From Diphasiastrum complanatum (taxonomy: Eukaryota > Streptophyta > Lycopodiopsida > Lycopodiales > Lycopodiaceae): a stretch of 64,000 bases of DNA. Where the stretch lies: the NCBI GenBank assembly GCA_029204225.1, contig CM055098.1:48199247-48263246 (forward strand), given 5' to 3'. Numbering within the stretch: position 1 is the first letter of the stretch; every line of letters begins with the position of its first letter. Both the position numbers and the translations under genes were made by a program. Below the pieces are notes generated by a model. That model did not search any database, was not told where the DNA came from, and saw only the letters and a list, made by a program, of their open reading frames with translations. Of this stretch, positions 44,139 to 56,549 are shown one piece after another.

Positions 44139-47100
44139 ATGACCACTCCTCAGGGACCTGATCAACCCCAGGAGAGAGGCTTCGACGAACTTGAAACAGA
44201 AGCCTTGGCTTACAGAAAAGGGAAGGAACCCATGGAAGTAGAAGAACAGGAACAGTTCGCCGAAGAACTCGACGAACTGGTTACCAAGGAGCAGTTCCTC
44301 CAATTGGTAACAGAAGTGGATGAACTGAAGCTGGCATTAGCCAATTTCAAGTCCAGTGTGGACGACTCGTTCGCTGAACTCAAAAACTTGTTTTTGAGTT
44401 CCGCGAAAGGAAGCCTTCCCTCCACTTCTCAGTTATCCCCTTCTCCACTTCCATCAGTTTCGGGTGAGACTTTACGGTCTCACCCCAGTGTTTTTAAAGA
44501 TTTAAAGCCTCCTACTTTTAATGGGAAAGAGAAGGATAGAAATGCAGATATTCTACAAACCTTCCTCAGCAAATGGAAGAACATTCATGCTCTTAAACAG
44601 ACCCCTGACCATTTGCAAGCAATTGAGGCCAGTCTTTCTTTAGGGCCTATGGCCTATAAGTGGTGGTTAAATCTCCAGGAGACTGGGCAGACTCCCCGGT
44701 CATGGAAAGCTTTTGAAGAAGCTTTCCTAAGAGAATTTCTACCAGAGAATGAACTTGATAGAGCCTGGGAAGCCTGGGAAAGAACAGTAATGGACAAGTC
44801 CCTCATCCAATATATCTCGCAGTATCGAGAGGCAATTTTAAAGATTAAAAATATGGATGACTATCAAAAAATCAGGGGATTTGTCCGTGGCCTCAAAGAT
44901 GAATATAAAGTAGAGGTCCAGAGAAACTCGCCTACTACCCTTGAGCAAGCTCTCAGATATGCTCAAATCTATGATGATTCAGTGGGTAGGAAGAGAGCGA
45001 GACAGCAACCACTTTCTGAGCAGCTTCCTCAGAAAGACTTTCAATTTAAAAAGAAATTTTTAAAAAGAAAGAAAGAAGATAAATTTAAAGGTGAAGCTCC
45101 TCAGAAACGCCCTTCACTCATACAGCCCTTAAAACCAGATGATTTTGAGAAAGCCAAACAAGAACGTTTGTGCTTTGTGTGTATGGGCAAGGGACACACA
45201 GTCAGACAGTGTCCCAAGGGGCCTTTCACTAAAAAAGATAAAAAACAAGTTCATCTTGTTCAGACTGTATGTTTCCCCAGTAACTCGGCAGCTTCCGAGA
45301 TCAAAGTGTATCATGAAGATCATGAACACTGTTGCCAACTGACCTCTGCAATGCTAGCGAGACCCTTCAGCTTTGGGCCGCATGACCTAGTACGTATGCA
45401 TGGGAAAGTTGGTAACCAGTCAGTAAGAGTCATGGTTGATGATGGGGCAACCCATAATTTCATCAACCACACCCTGGTTAAAAAGCTTAAACTACCAGAA
45501 GTACCTAGTCAGCATAGGTACATAGTTTCATTAGCTAAGGGTGAAGATAAAAAAATATGGGAAACTATGGTAAGTAAGTTAAATCTTGGTATTCAGGGGT
45601 ACCAAGATCAAATAAACTTTCAGATAATGCACCTGGATCGAACAAACATTGTTCTCGGGAGAGATTGGCTCTACAGTTTAGGACCTTCCCTCCACAGAAA
45701 CTATCAGGAGAACACCCTCAGCTTTCAGTATAAAGGCCGAGAGATCCAGTTGCATGGGGAGCATGATGTTCCCAACAGCCCTATGGTCTGCAGTTCAGAG
45801 CTCTGTCAGCTAATCGGAGACGAAGACCATCAGGTATTCTTATGTGACTTTCAGTTTATTCCTGAAGTTTCTATTTCCAGTTCTATTCAGCAGAAAATCA
45901 GTAAATTAGAAACTTTATTGTCTAAATTTAAAGATGTTTTTCCTGAAGATTTGCCACATGATTTACCACCTAGCAGAGAGGTAGATCATGTAATAAACCT
46001 AGTACCAGGTACAGCACCTGTTTCTAAACCTCCGTATCGGGTCAGCCGAACAGAGGATGAAGAAATAACTAGGCAGTTAACAGACTATCTTGGGAAAGGC
46101 CAAATTCAGACCAGTAGTTCACCATGGGCCTCACCAGTCCTATTGGTGAAAAAGAAGGAGGGGTCTATGCGTCTTTGCGTAGATTACAGAGCCCTCAATA
46201 AAGTCACAATTAAGAATAAATACCCTATGTCTCGGGCAGACGAGTTGTTTGATCAACTCGACGGGGCTAAGTTTTTCAGCAAAATAGACCTTAGATCGGG
46301 ATATCATCAAGTCCGTATAAAATCGGAAGATGTCTCGAAAATAGCTTTTAGGACTCGTCACGGTCATTATGAGTTTAAGGTGATGCCATTTGGGCTCACA
46401 AATGCTCCAGCTACCTTTATGACCTTGATGAACAGTGTCCTCGGACCATACTTGGGTAAGTTTGTAGTCGTATTTTTAGATGACATCCTCGTCTACAGCA
46501 AAACGAGGAAGGAGCATCTAAAACACCTCAGAAAGGTGTTTCGACTGCTCAGAAAGCATAAGCTTTATGCTAAACAATCCAAGTGTGAATTCTTCGTTGA
46601 AGAAGTAGCATATTTGGGTCACATTATCTCTTCAGATGGGATTAAGATGGACCCAAATAAGGTTAAAGCCATACTCAGTTGGCTGAGACCTCAGAATATT
46701 TTGGAACTTCAAATCTTTCTTGGTCTGGCGGGATATTACAGACGATTTGTCAAGGAATATGCTCAGATAGCAGTCCCTATGACAAATCTTCTTAAGGGGA
46801 AGGGAAAGGAGTTCATTTGGGAGTCCGCACAACAGGAGAGCTTTGATGCTCTCAAAACAGCCTTAGCTACAGCACCAGTCTTAAAAGTCGTCGACCCCAA
46901 TCAGCCATTTGTGGTCGAAACAGATGCTAGCGACTTTGCAGTAGGTGCTGTGCTAACTCAGGGTGGACGACCAGTTGCGTTCGAGAGTAAAAAACTCGAG
47001 CCAGCACAAACTAGGTATAGTGCCTATGAAAAGGAACTCTTTTCTATAGTCCATGCCCTTAAGACTTGGAGGCATTATTTGTATGGTGCCAACTTTGAGG

Positions 47101-48917
47101 TCATGACAGACCATGAGAGTCTCAGATACCTTTGCAATCAACCTGAGCTTAGAGGTCAGAAAGCTCGTTGGGCAGAGTTGATGCAAGAGTTTGACATGTC
47201 TATCAGATATAGGCGTGGAAAATTCAATACAGTAGTAGATGCCCTTAGCAGAATGCCTATGATAAACGAGCTGAGTTTTACTCAGATTCGTAATGAGTTA
47301 CTCGAGTCCTTGAGAGGGAAATGCCAGCATGATGCATTCTTCTCTATTATCTGGAACTCAGTCCAGAACAGACAGTTACAGACTCCAGAACCAGTTCCCG
47401 GGGCTGGTGCTAGTTCATCCAAGAATACGGCAGCTTCCGTTGAGGATGATGATGAGTCCGAGTATACGTCGTCAGATGACGTTGAGGATTCTGAGCCTGT
47501 ATCACCCAAGCAAACCCCAGTGGTTGAGGGTCAGTTGAATCAAGGATTCAAATGGAAACAGTATTCCATTCAGGATGAGTACTTGCTCTATAGAGATAGA
47601 GTATGTGTCCCCAATTCAGAGGATTATAGGCAGCAGGTCCTATATGAATGTCATGACAATCCTAGCGCGGGACACCCAGGCATACAGAAGACCTATGAGC
47701 TTCTTCGTAGGCAATTTTTCTGGCCCAGTATGAAAAAGGACGTCCACCAGTATGTAACTAGTTGCCAGAAATGTCAAGTAAATAAAGCAGAGCGTTTAAA
47801 GGCAGGAGGGTTGTTGCATCCCTTAGAAATACCAGCTGGTAAATGGGAGAGTATCTCCATGGATTTTATAGTAGGCCTGCCTAAAACCCAAAAGAGTAAT
47901 GACGCTATATGGGTCACAGTTGACCGTCTGACCAAAATGGCTCATTTTATTCCGACCAAAACAACCGTTAGAGCTTCAGAGTTAGCGAGGTTGTTTGTAG
48001 ACGGGCTATTTAAATTGTACGGTCTACCTTCCGGCATAGTCAGCGACCGGGACAGTAAGTTTACTGGAAATTTTTGGAAGGCAGTATTCCATCATCTCCA
48101 TACTAAACTTAATATGAGTACCACCGACCATCCACAGACGGACGGTCAAACAGAAAGGGTAAATCAAGTGCTGGAGGATATGCTTCGTGCATACGTCAGC
48201 AAGAGGCAGACTAATTGGGAGGAGTATCTCTCGATATTAGCGTTTGCTTACAACAGTACCAAACATTCAGCTACAGGATACAGCCCATTTATGCTGATGT
48301 ACGGTTTTCAGCCACGCTCACCCACAGCTGTAGGGTTTAAACAAGAAAAAGTTGAAGCAGCCAGAAACTTTTTAGAAGACCTAAACCAGATGATAGAACA
48401 TGCTAAGCGTAGCATTAGACAATCCCAGGATCGAGCCAGGCATTATGCAGATCCACACAGACGGGATGTGCAGTTCTCCACTGGTGAGAGAGTCTACTTG
48501 AGAGTCTCAGTTGACTCTAAAACCCTCAAATCAGGAGTGTGTGCTAAGTTGTCTCCAAGGTATTGTGGTCCCTTTACCATCAGTAGGAGACTAGGCGAGG
48601 TCAGCTATGAACTAGAACTCCCACACAGCAGTAAGGTTTTTCCAGTTTTTCATGTAAGTCAGTTACGAAAAGCCTTAACCAGATCAGATAATCTGGTAGG
48701 GGACAGTGTTCTAGTTCTCCCATTGGATCCTCAACAACCTCCACATGAACCAGAGGAAATTCTTGATAGTAGAGAGACGCAGACTCGTCATACTCTATAC
48801 CGAGAATATCTGGTTAAGTGGAATGATCAGCCTGTTGAGAATGCCACTTGGGAAAGAGGCAGCGTCCTTCGCAAGATTTTTCCAGACTTTGTCTTAGAGG
48901 ACCAAGACGGTTCTTAA
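44139..48917 (+). CDS. gag-pol: Gypsy G gag-pol polyprotein with C-terminal chromodomain, 1592 aa
   Basis: One open frame encodes every activity of a Ty3/Gypsy chromovirus. Gag comes first, with the zinc knuckle at residues 345-358 (CX2CX4HX4C). Protease is at about 425-510 with D434-D435-G436, an unusual DDG in place of DSG or DTG. The RT has LDD at 780-782, and RNase H follows with TDASDF at 928-933. Integrase has H1172/H1179/C1209/C1212 for zinc and D1242, D1303 and E1339 as catalytic triad (35 residues between the last two). The C-terminal chromodomain spans about 1538-1586 ([17 protein letters not shown]) and in this group is thought to steer integration to particular chromatin. Start is the ATG after the leader; the stop lies just before the polypurine tract. 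No frameshift separates gag and pol. Confidence 0.95.
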   Translation: MTTPQGPDQPQERGFDELETEALAYRKGKEPMEVEEQEQFAEELDELVTKEQFLQLVTEVDELKLALANFKSSVDDSFAELKNLFLSSAKGSLPSTSQLSPSPLPSVSGETLRSHPSVFKDLKPPTFNGKEKDRNADILQTFLSKWKNIHALKQTPDHLQAIEASLSLGPMAYKWWLNLQETGQTPRSWKAFEEAFLREFLPENELDRAWEAWERTVMDKSLIQYISQYREAILKIKNMDDYQKIRGFVRGLKDEYKVEVQRNSPTTLEQALRYAQIYDDSVGRKRARQQPLSEQLPQKDFQFKKKFLKRKKEDKFKGEAPQKRPSLIQPLKPDDFEKAKQERLCFVCMGKGHTVRQCPKGPFTKKDKKQVHLVQTVCFPSNSAASEIKVYHEDHEHCCQLTSAMLARPFSFGPHDLVRMHGKVGNQSVRVMVDDGATHNFINHTLVKKLKLPEVPSQHRYIVSLAKGEDKKIWETMVSKLNLGIQGYQDQINFQIMHLDRTNIVLGRDWLYSLGPSLHRNYQENTLSFQYKGREIQLHGEHDVPNSPMVCSSELCQLIGDEDHQVFLCDFQFIPEVSISSSIQQKISKLETLLSKFKDVFPEDLPHDLPPSREVDHVINLVPGTAPVSKPPYRVSRTEDEEITRQLTDYLGKGQIQTSSSPWASPVLLVKKKEGSMRLCVDYRALNKVTIKNKYPMSRADELFDQLDGAKFFSKIDLRSGYHQVRIKSEDVSKIAFRTRHGHYEFKVMPFGLTNAPATFMTLMNSVLGPYLGKFVVVFLDDILVYSKTRKEHLKHLRKVFRLLRKHKLYAKQSKCEFFVEEVAYLGHIISSDGIKMDPNKVKAILSWLRPQNILELQIFLGLAGYYRRFVKEYAQIAVPMTNLLKGKGKEFIWESAQQESFDALKTALATAPVLKVVDPNQPFVVETDASDFAVGAVLTQGGRPVAFESKKLEPAQTRYSAYEKELFSIVHALKTWRHYLYGANFEVMTDHESLRYLCNQPELRGQKARWAELMQEFDMSIRYRRGKFNTVVDALSRMPMINELSFTQIRNELLESLRGKCQHDAFFSIIWNSVQNRQLQTPEPVPGAGASSSKNTAASVEDDDESEYTSSDDVEDSEPVSPKQTPVVEGQLNQGFKWKQYSIQDEYLLYRDRVCVPNSEDYRQQVLYECHDNPSAGHPGIQKTYELLRRQFFWPSMKKDVHQYVTSCQKCQVNKAERLKAGGLLHPLEIPAGKWESISMDFIVGLPKTQKSNDAIWVTVDRLTKMAHFIPTKTTVRASELARLFVDGLFKLYGLPSGIVSDRDSKFTGNFWKAVFHHLHTKLNMSTTDHPQTDGQTERVNQVLEDMLRAYVSKRQTNWEEYLSILAFAYNSTKHSATGYSPFMLMYGFQPRSPTAVGFKQEKVEAARNFLEDLNQMIEHAKRSIRQSQDRARHYADPHRRDVQFSTGERVYLRVSVDSKTLKSGVCAKLSPRYCGPFTISRRLGEVSYELELPHSSKVFPVFHVSQLRKALTRSDNLVGDSVLVLPLDPQQPPHEPEEILDSRETQTRHTLYREYLVKWNDQPVENATWERGSVLRKIFPDFVLEDQDGS

Positions 48918-48928
48918 GGGGGAGGGAG

Positions 48929-49286
48929 TGTTACGAGCTCGTAACCAGTGCCGAACCCTAGAGAACACAGATAGGTCAGATACCACAGTCAGGGTCGTGT
49001 CCAGCGTACATGACCAACAGGACAAGACAGTGTGAGTAGTGTGCCCCAGCACGGTCCATAGCCATGGCGGGCCTAACACAGCCTAGGGACCCTGTCAGCA
49101 GGATAGGGCCCCCAGTTGGGTCCCGACGTGTAGTCGGCCACGTCAGTGCCACGTGGCCGACACTTGGCAGTAGCATGCTACCAGTCCTCACACTGGACTA
49201 GGAGGGGCTTACTCTATATCAGGGAGTAGGCAAGGTTGGGTGGATCAGTTAGTGTTTGCCCTACTGTGGTGTTAGGAGCTATTACA
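48929..49286 (+). repeat. Gypsy G 3' LTR, 358 bp
   Basis: Same length as the 5' LTR with six transitions and no indels. It carries the same terminal palindrome (48930-48945). Confidence 0.95.
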
Positions 49287-49291
49287 TAGCC

Positions 49292-50491
49292 ACCCTGAGC
49301 TTTTGCACCAGTTTAACATTTATGAAGTTATGTGTGAAACCATCATCAAACAGAACAGTCACAGCTTGGCGTCCTACAATTCCATTCATACGAATGAGAT
49401 CATGGGGGCAAAAAACAGCTGTATTAAAACAACAATTCTTGCAACTAGTGCCATCCTTAAAGGATAAATCAACAAAAGAAATACCAGAATTACTTGGCGC
49501 TTTAAAAGATTTAGGTTGCCCGCCAGATTTTTTTCGCATTTTCTTTGGGCAATCTTTTGAAAGATGCCTCTTTTCCATGCAGGAGAAGCACAACTCGCCG
49601 GTTCTTGCCTTGTCGTAGTCGGCACGCTCCAATTTGACGCGCTTTTTTCCGCCTTGGGAACCGGTGTCCACCGTCTTGTCTCTGCCCCGCTTCTTGAAAA
49701 ATTTCTTTTCTTTCTGTTCAGCCTTGGGCAAAGCCTGCTCCTTACGAGAGGCAAAATGGACGTCATCGAAGGTTTTCGCAAAGCGAACCGCATCTTCGAT
49801 TGTCTGCGGTTGGTTATGCCGCACTTCTAGCTAAAATTCCTTTGGAAGCCCCGAGATAAAATGTAACTTTAATAGGATAGGATCGATTCGCGAGGCGAAT
49901 TGAGGCAGATTTTCTTGGAATTCCTGGATATAGGCATCTAACGGCCTAGTACCCATTTGCACGGTGGCAAAACGCTGCCAATGCTCAAAATCATCCAACA
50001 CCGAAAGAAAAGTCGTTTTAAAGGCTTCTTGAAAGGCATCCCATGTAGAAGGGCAATACCTCACTCTATCCCTATATCGCCATTTCTCTCCTCACAATTA
50101 GAAAACCCTAAAAAATTGAAAAAATCGAACCCTGCCACCATGTAAACGCCTGACCGCGTAAAAACATGAGAGCAGAAGCGATCTTTGTACTGTCAGGCAC
50201 ATCGTGCATGGAAAAATGACTATTCCATCGATCTAGCCACGACAATACTACATCGGGAAGCCGGTCTTTCTTTTCACCCGAAAAGAATTCCGAATTAAAC
50301 ATTGGATAAGCGCCAACGGACCGTGAGTGCGTCGAAGAATGCCACTCTTGCTCGGCCGCGGCATGCTTGGCCTGCATTTCTAAAATTTGATTTTGCAGCA
50401 TATTTAGGGCCTGAACAAGCTGGTTAGTGTCTACATCAGGAGGAGGAGGTGGTGAAGATGGTCCTTCACCCGAGGGCATAACAGGGTCCAT
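49292..50491 (-). pseudogene. Gypsy F gag and protease start
   Basis: From the likely start MDPVMPSGEGPSSPPPPPDV at 50491, gag shows LSWLDRWNSHFSMHDVPDST and GQAFTWW. A second frame (50064-49831) has WDAFQEAFKTTFLSVLDDFE and the third (49824 on) an Arg/Lys-rich stretch. The zinc knuckle CFSCMEKRHLSKDC (CX2CX4HX4C) follows, then the protease motif FDDGFTHNF. The protease reads DDG where DSG or DTG is usual, and Gypsy G shows the same. Breaks occur near 50108 and 49827. The frame runs into the Gypsy G insertion 15 to 20 residues after the protease motif. Confidence 0.82.
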
Positions 50492-51999
50492 GGCGCTCTA
50501 AGGAAGAAGGCAAAGAAAAATCTGCAAGGGCTTCACAACAAAAGGACTTAGAGAACTTGAGACCAATACTCAAGGAGACTAAGTCACAATAAGCACCTCA
50601 AAGATGGAAATTGAGCCCATAACCCCCATCCCACTTCTTTTTCTTCTTAAAAAGGCCTTGCCGGGTGGCGGGCCTTATGGTCGCCACCTAGCAAGCACAT
50701 GGGCACCTAAAACAAGTGGCATCCCAGGTCCACCTACCCTCAACTGCATGGCCACCACCCTCTTTACGCCACCTCACCCAAGGGTCACTTGGGTCACGTC
50801 CCCACCCACCTTTTGGGTCACCGCCTTGACCTCATGGCCTTATGGACTAAACATACACCTAAATCTCCTCTAAGGCTTGTCCTTAGACAAAGGAGAAAGT
50901 GCAGGTACAACTGTACGTTCATGAGGAGGAGGTAGAGGAAAAAACATCAATTTTCCTCCTCAAAAGAGAAAAGGATGAAGAATTTACCATTTTTCTTGGT
51001 GTGTAGGTGGAAGATTACAAAGAGGAAGATTAAGCCCAAGAAAGAGGCTAAGAAAAACAAGAAAAAGAGTACACAAGTTTGTACCTACAGTAGGTACAAC
51101 CTGCAAGTACAATTGTGTACTTTTGTTTTATATATATCTCCCCCCCTTTCTTCAAAATTTAGTTGAAGGAAATTCAAGGTTTACAAAAGCTTTTATTTAC
51201 AAACTTTGAGACTAAGTTTTATAACTTAAAATAAAAACTTTGTAAACTAGAATAACTTTTAGATTAAAAGTTAAGCAATAAAAACTTTGAAACAAAGTTT
51301 ACTATGTACTTTACAAGTACAAACAGGTTGCAATCAAGTTCAAAGTTTACGTTGACTAAACAAGGCTTTGCAACCTACTTTGAGAAAAGCAAAGCTTTTT
51401 TAGCCTTTGCAAACTTCCGCAACATATCCAGGTGTATTGTACTTTTAAGGTACACAAAATCCTTTACAACCAAGAGTTAAGGAATTTGTGAAGAGTAATT
51501 ATTATACATAAGAAAGCTCCTCCAGTAAGCAGATGTGTGGGAGTCCCGCAAATTACAGCGCCTACACAAATTTCTAAAATTGTACGGAACTGAAACCAGC
51601 AGGCAGGTGTGCAGATCCGTGCGGACGCGCGGGTGCCTGAGGAATTTTTTTTTTTTTTTTGGGCAAATTTTTTTGTAACAAAGAAAAACTTTGTAAGCAA
51701 AAAAAAAATCCCGACTTCCAAAGCTCAAAATAAGGCCAAAAACGAAATCAGTTTTCGAAGTTTTAAAAACCGTAAAACATTCAAAAGAAACCGACTACTA
51801 CCACCGTAGCTAGCAAAGGTGGTTCATTTTCAATCAAAACGACCTCAAATTGAGACGAACAAAAAAGCAAAGTTGTTCAGATCGATTCAACAAAATCAAC
51901 TAAGCCTTCAAAAACATCAGCTAAAAGCTCAAACCAACCAATAACATAAGTTAAAGCGATTGCACCTTATTCACAATGATCGGTGGCTCTGATACCAAC
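50492..51999 (-). other. Gypsy F leader between primer-binding site and gag
   Basis: About 1.5 kb without coding potential on the minus strand. It includes homopolymer stretches (T run near 51646-51660, A run near 51700) and a TATA-like tatatatctccccccc near 51131. Nothing else was recognised. Confidence 0.5.
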
Positions 52000-52518
52000 T
52001 GTTAGAATCCCCATCGTCATGCCGGTCATTGCTAAAGTACAAACAAGTGACGAACGCTATGTTAGCACCCAACCATAGAGGTACTGCCACCTCACCCCCG
52101 TGCACTAGCTACAGACCACCATCAAGCAAGCTCGGATCTCATGTAAGCCATGGTGTCCCATACCACCATGCCTTGCCCTTGACCCTCACCTACCTACATC
52201 CTGAGGCCTAGACGTCCTGACCTGACCACCAGTGGAAGAGCTCTTCATTCTCTATGAGAGAATCAATACCCAGCTCATGGAGATCCACCTCTATATACAT
52301 AGTCCAAGTGGGTCATCTCCCTCCATAGGAATCACGCATGACTAACGACACGCGGCAGTTGTGCACACTGACGTGGGTCTATAACAACGAGTCACTGCAT
52401 GCCAATGAGAATTGACACGTGGCACCCAAAAGACCTATAGCTCCAGATCAGCGTTCCGTCCCATAACTGAGACCGCCACCACAAGTTTCCTGGTGCGTAC
52501 CCTTATGGGTACGTAACA
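52000..52518 (-). repeat. Gypsy F 5' LTR, 519 bp, and adjoining primer-binding site
   Basis: On the minus strand it starts TGTTACGTACCC and ends GATTCTAACA. Two bases later comes TGGTATCAGAGCCACCG (51998-51982), an initiator-Met tRNA primer-binding site. A hairpin (cgtaccc, ttat, gggtacg; 52496-52513) sits at its start. The 3' LTR is not in the window, so LTR divergence cannot be measured. Confidence 0.75.
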
Positions 52519-54480
52519 GTGACCTAGGCTCAAATCTGTACACAAGCATAAACGGGCTATAACCAGTAGCCAAATGCTTATTATAATTCAATCTCCATCT
52601 AGGATAACATCCTCTCCGAGGAGATTGCTATAATATGAATACATATCTTAACTAATTTCTTGATCATGTAGGTAATCCTTCTTTTAACTGATCAAGTATA
52701 ACTAGAATTTGAACTATGATTCGTTAATCATAATTCATCGGATTCTTGTCCTATACTCAATAAAAGAAGACAACTACCAATGATTGGAAGAACTTTAAGT
52801 TCAGAGTCATCTCTAGTCTAGCAAATACGGCCGACCAAAAGTGACCAATGAACTTCGAATCGCGAATGTTCATAATGCCACTTTGGTAATCTGTAAGCCA
52901 AAACAGATACTCTAACAATTACTTGGTCTTTACCCAAATAAACATAGTCGATTTGGTAAGATGGCCAGTCATTACCAAAATTCCACTATCTAGTTTATTC
53001 TTCCAAGGTAATTTACCATAAACACAATCCTCTCCTATGGATTAGTTATTCCCTAGAATCTGAGTTATGATTCACCAATCCCAACTCTCCAGATTCTCGA
53101 GAGCATACCATATCATAAGAGTACATCATGAGAGTGCATTACAATTCTTAAAAGACACATGAGTTGTTCCCAAAAGTCCTTTCCATCAGGAAAGTTTCAG
53201 ACTTTTCCAACTCACATTCGGTGTTTATATAAGGATTGTAAACAAAAAATGCCCTTACTTTAGACATGGCACAAATTGTCATTCCAGAGAAAGGGTCCCA
53301 ATCTAGAATACGTCTAGATCTTTCTCTTAAGCTCTAATCTATAATAACTTAAGATTTACCGGAACCTCATTACGTGAAGTTCTAACTTTTGGCAAACAAC
53401 TATCCAACTCTCCTGAGTCTTCCGGGATAGCATTCCATCAATTCCAAATGGGAAAGGATAAGGCCAAAAAGTCTTGTGTATTCTATGCACACACATCTGT
53501 TAAACGAATAAAAAATGACTCATAGACGCGTTGTGACTTATAAGCAATACATCTCAACAATAATATCCTTAATTAAGATTATATTATTGATTTCCAACAA
53601 CTAACTCAGAGGTAGCGCTTCTGACACGGTTAGTTGTATCGGATTTAGAAAATGTTTAAATGTCTCGGTGTGGTACCAAGACACCACATTTAGTTTGATT
53701 CTAAATCAACTCTAGGTCAATAAGCAATTCTCAATGAGAAATTATTATAACCCAGTGAGAAATTGTTTCAAACAAAACTCTCATCAATATGCCTATGTAC
53801 CAACAACTAGTTTATGCATGCAAATAAATTTGGCTCACGGAATACTTTGTAGATCCACAGGATTAGAAGTTTGTACAAAAGGTTTTAATGATCTCACAAA
53901 GATTCACTACATAGCATATCTCTACAGATAACTCCTAATCTGTATACAACACTTTCATAACCGAGAATCCTGTAACGGTTATCCTCTTAGAGGGAATATT
54001 TATCAAACAGTACTATTTCACATCTAAAATTTCAATCGGAGATTAACTCAAAAGAATATATTGTTAGCATGAATTTTCTTCCTTGCATCAACCCACGGAT
54101 CTCAGTCCAAACTAAGATCACGTTGACTATATCCAGCAAGGCCCCATGTTTCAACAAACCTCCCATCTTGCAATAGAATTCCAAGTTCTTATACAAATCA
54201 ATCGGACTTGTTATCAGCCAATTTTCTATCGCAAGAGTACTTTTTAAATTTTCCCCCTTTAAATCTTCAAACCAGATATCTACTATAATCCATAGAGGAT
54301 TTTCGTAATATCTAAATATCCTATCGTTTCTGATTCATAAAACAGGTCCATCATCGATATAACAGATTCCTCCTTGAATCTTGGGCCGATGTTTCTCCTT
54401 AATAATTCTCTTTTCTTCCTACTTCTCTCTTTTTTAACAGGAAACGCCACGAGTTTCCAAGGGTGGCAGATCATTAGAGA
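52519..54480. other. Gene-free stretch; possible LTR remnants on the minus strand
   Basis: No domain-bearing frame is present. On the minus strand a TGTTGGAAATCAATAATATA start near 53603 followed by a TATATAA near 53225 looks LTR-like. A purine-rich caagatgggagg next to TGTTGAAACATGG near 54150 looks like a polypurine tract with an LTR start. Neither has a partner or TSD that I can find. Confidence 0.3.
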
Positions 54481-55430
54481 TCCGAGAAAATCTTAAGAGT
54501 CTAAGAAAAGATCCGAAAAAATCTTGAAAGCCAAAAGAAGTGTTGCATCAGTGTAAGCAAATACCAATGATGTCCCAACACGGTGACTAAACCAAAGATC
54601 TTATTGGTTACCAAGCTTGAGAATTGACCCGTAAATCAGAAAAGGATTACTTGAAGATTCAAGTAGAGAAAATAAGTTTGGAAAACGGTTTCATTAACCA
54701 TTTCTGTGACATCGTCCATGGTCAACGGGTAATCAGTGTTACTTTCTGAGGAATCACAAATTTCAGGTTAATAAATGTGTTAAAGAACTCACCAATATAT
54801 CATTTATAAAGAAATAGCTTGCCGGGTTTCCGGTTTTGTAAATTTGAGATATCCAAAAAGGGGTCATGACCAATATCTCAAATTTTTGACAAAACACTCG
54901 TTTTATGACCGATAGTATTTGGCATCACTAAGATTTACAGCCATACTACGGTCAAGTGATCTAGTTAGTTTCAGATCTTCATTTTGGAATTGCCTGCGTC
55001 CCATACCGCAGGTTCTTCCTCCACAAAGGCCCTCCACTTCCTGATCAAAGTGTCAAAAAAATAGTACAAATATATGAAGTTTTCGAGATTTATAAAAAAA
55101 TCCAACTTCACTCAAACAAACATTCTTTTGCCCCTTTTCACAATCTTTACGGTCACCATAAGGCTCACAGTGACAGATTTAGAAATGGAGAAGAATGAAC
55201 TGACTTTTTTCTTTAACAAATAGTGTTGGTACACCCACGGCTTCAAGCACATCAAGAAACAATTTTTTCGTTCCATTTCAATTTTCATCTTAGGCTTCTG
55301 GGTCCTTTCTAGTCGTGCATGATTTTGAAAAAATGACACCTTGGCCAAAAAATCCAAGAATTCACATTCTCGGTTGCCCATTGTAGTTAATCAAATGCAA
55401 GGCATGTACGAAGTGAAATGGACACATGCA
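54481..55430. other. Gene-free stretch with a short foldback
   Basis: A near-perfect inverted repeat (ttttgtaaatttgagatat and atatctcaaatttttgacaaa) lies at about 54833-54893. Otherwise nothing is recognised. Confidence 0.4.
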
Positions 55431-55433
55431 TGA

Positions 55434-55560
55434 TGATTTGTACAAAGGAACATGAATTCTCAAAGTGCACGATGATGATGGATTCTCAGAGTGCATGATG
55501 ATGGATTCTCAGGGATACCACAAGGAGGACCATGCACGATGATGATGGATTCTCAGAGTG
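55434..55560. repeat. Short degenerate repeats of gcatgatgatggattctcag
   Basis: Three to four copies of a roughly 30-bp unit (gtgcacgatgatgatgg followed by attctcagagt), one separated by a 20-bp insert. Confidence 0.75.
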
Positions 55561-55599
55561 CCATTTCTTTGTCCCAGGATCCTGTCTTCCATTCAAAGA

Positions 55600-55774
55600 C
55601 AAAACACATACCTCTGAAGTACCATCACATTCGAGATTTGATCTCGAAAGGAGAGCTCCAGGTCTAAAGACATTATTGTAGATCTGCTCACGAAGCCGCT
55701 TGACAAGCCACTCTTCACAAAGCAAAGAAAGACAATTGGATTAAACATGCAAAGCTGCAATGTTCAAGAGGGAG
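55600..55774 (+). pseudogene. Copia D: RNase H end
   Basis: The + strand reads DIIVDLLTKPLDKPLF and IGLNMQS, the standard tail of a Copia polyprotein. A polypurine tract (caagagggag, 55765-55774) and an LTR start follow. Only this tip is recognisable. Confidence 0.65.
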
Positions 55775-56250
55775 TGTCAAAAATGGTGAATTCCTGCAAC
55801 TTTGCTGCAACGCGAAGCGAAGCGACACAAAGTGAAGGTCGAGTGACAAACAATTTGCGAAAGTCAAACATGTCTGCAAGACCAAAAAGACACGACACGA
55901 CATGAAACGAAAAGAAATAAAAAAAAATCTTTCGTGCTTCCAGCTGGCAGCTCAATGGACATGGAGTCTTAAACTTCACGCTCAACTGAAACAGTTAGCA
56001 ACAACGGAGAGTAACTGATTAGTTGATTAGTGTTAACTACAGTTCTTTGTTTAGCTATCTTGTAAACTCCACACAATGGAGATATAAACTATTTTTTGGA
56101 TCAAAAGAAAACACAGAGAATGTGCGTGAGTGGAGCAGAAATGAAAAGAATAGAAACAAAATAGATGTGCATGAAAGTCTGCCAACGAGCAAAACACAAT
56201 GAAAGAGCAGAGCGTCAGGCCGCCAACGAGCGAGACATTGACCATCTCGC
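55775..56250 (+). repeat. Copia D 3' LTR (right end uncertain, abuts Copia E)
   Basis: It starts TGTCAAAAATGG after the polypurine tract. A TATA-like gagatataaact lies near 56080. Copia E is inserted at 56251, so the LTR may end before this or continue beyond 62096. Confidence 0.5.
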
Positions 56251-56406
56251 AGTTAAGAAAACACAATTGAAAGCACCCGACCGGATCAATCACCACAGCA
56301 CAACGTCAAGTGCAACAAGAGATGGCCCGATAACTCTAGAACTAAGCACACGTGGTGCCGTCGAAATAGGAAAGCACTATATAAGTCGATCATTGCTATT
56401 TTAACT
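56251..56406 (-). repeat. Copia E 3' LTR, 156 bp (internal deletion)
   Basis: Matches the 5' LTR at both ends; about 94 bp are missing from the middle, with an aaga/aga microhomology at the junction. Terminal AGTTAA and TTAACT are intact. Confidence 0.88.
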
Positions 56407-56549
56407 CTCTCCCTCAATGATCAACGTCACTTTTCATTTTAGAGTATACTCTATTCATGGAACATACCTCCATGATAGCATTACAAGTAAAAGCTTTTTA
56501 CATAACTTGGTCTAAGCCAAGTTTAGCTCTAAAAGTTTCAAACTTTTCT

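Larger units (their letters stand above)
43088..49286 (+). mobile_element. Gypsy G: full-length young chromodomain Gypsy element, TSD tagcc
   Basis: Two 358-bp LTRs (43088-43445, 48929-49286) start TGTTACGAG and end CTATTACA. They are flanked by tagcc (43083-43087 and 49287-49291). The primer-binding site TGGTATCAGAGCC (43447-43459) follows the 5' LTR and a polypurine tract (aagggggagggag, 48916-48928) precedes the 3' LTR. One uninterrupted gag-pol frame lies between. By eye the LTRs differ at only six positions, all transitions. All parts needed for an autonomous element are present, so it may still be competent, although expression cannot be judged from sequence. Confidence 0.95.
40706..52518 (-). 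mobile_element. Gypsy F: old minus-strand Gypsy element, interrupted by Gypsy G
   Basis: Reading leftward: 5' LTR (52518-52000), primer-binding site, leader, gag (50491-49390), protease (split at 49286/43088), RT, RNase H and the start of integrase, cut at about 40706. The open frame of the protease resumes exactly across the inserted Gypsy G once one copy of the duplicated tagcc is ignored. The 3' part of integrase and the 3' LTR are missing. Several stops and frameshifts are present. Confidence 0.85.

Noticed and set aside
44210..44425. Frames antisense to Gypsy G gag-pol (also 46140-47509)
   Set aside because: They are shadows of the strongly coding plus strand.
51607..51722. Inverted T-run and A-run as a transposon foldback
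   Set aside because: Homopolymers inside the Gypsy F leader explain the apparent inverted repeat.
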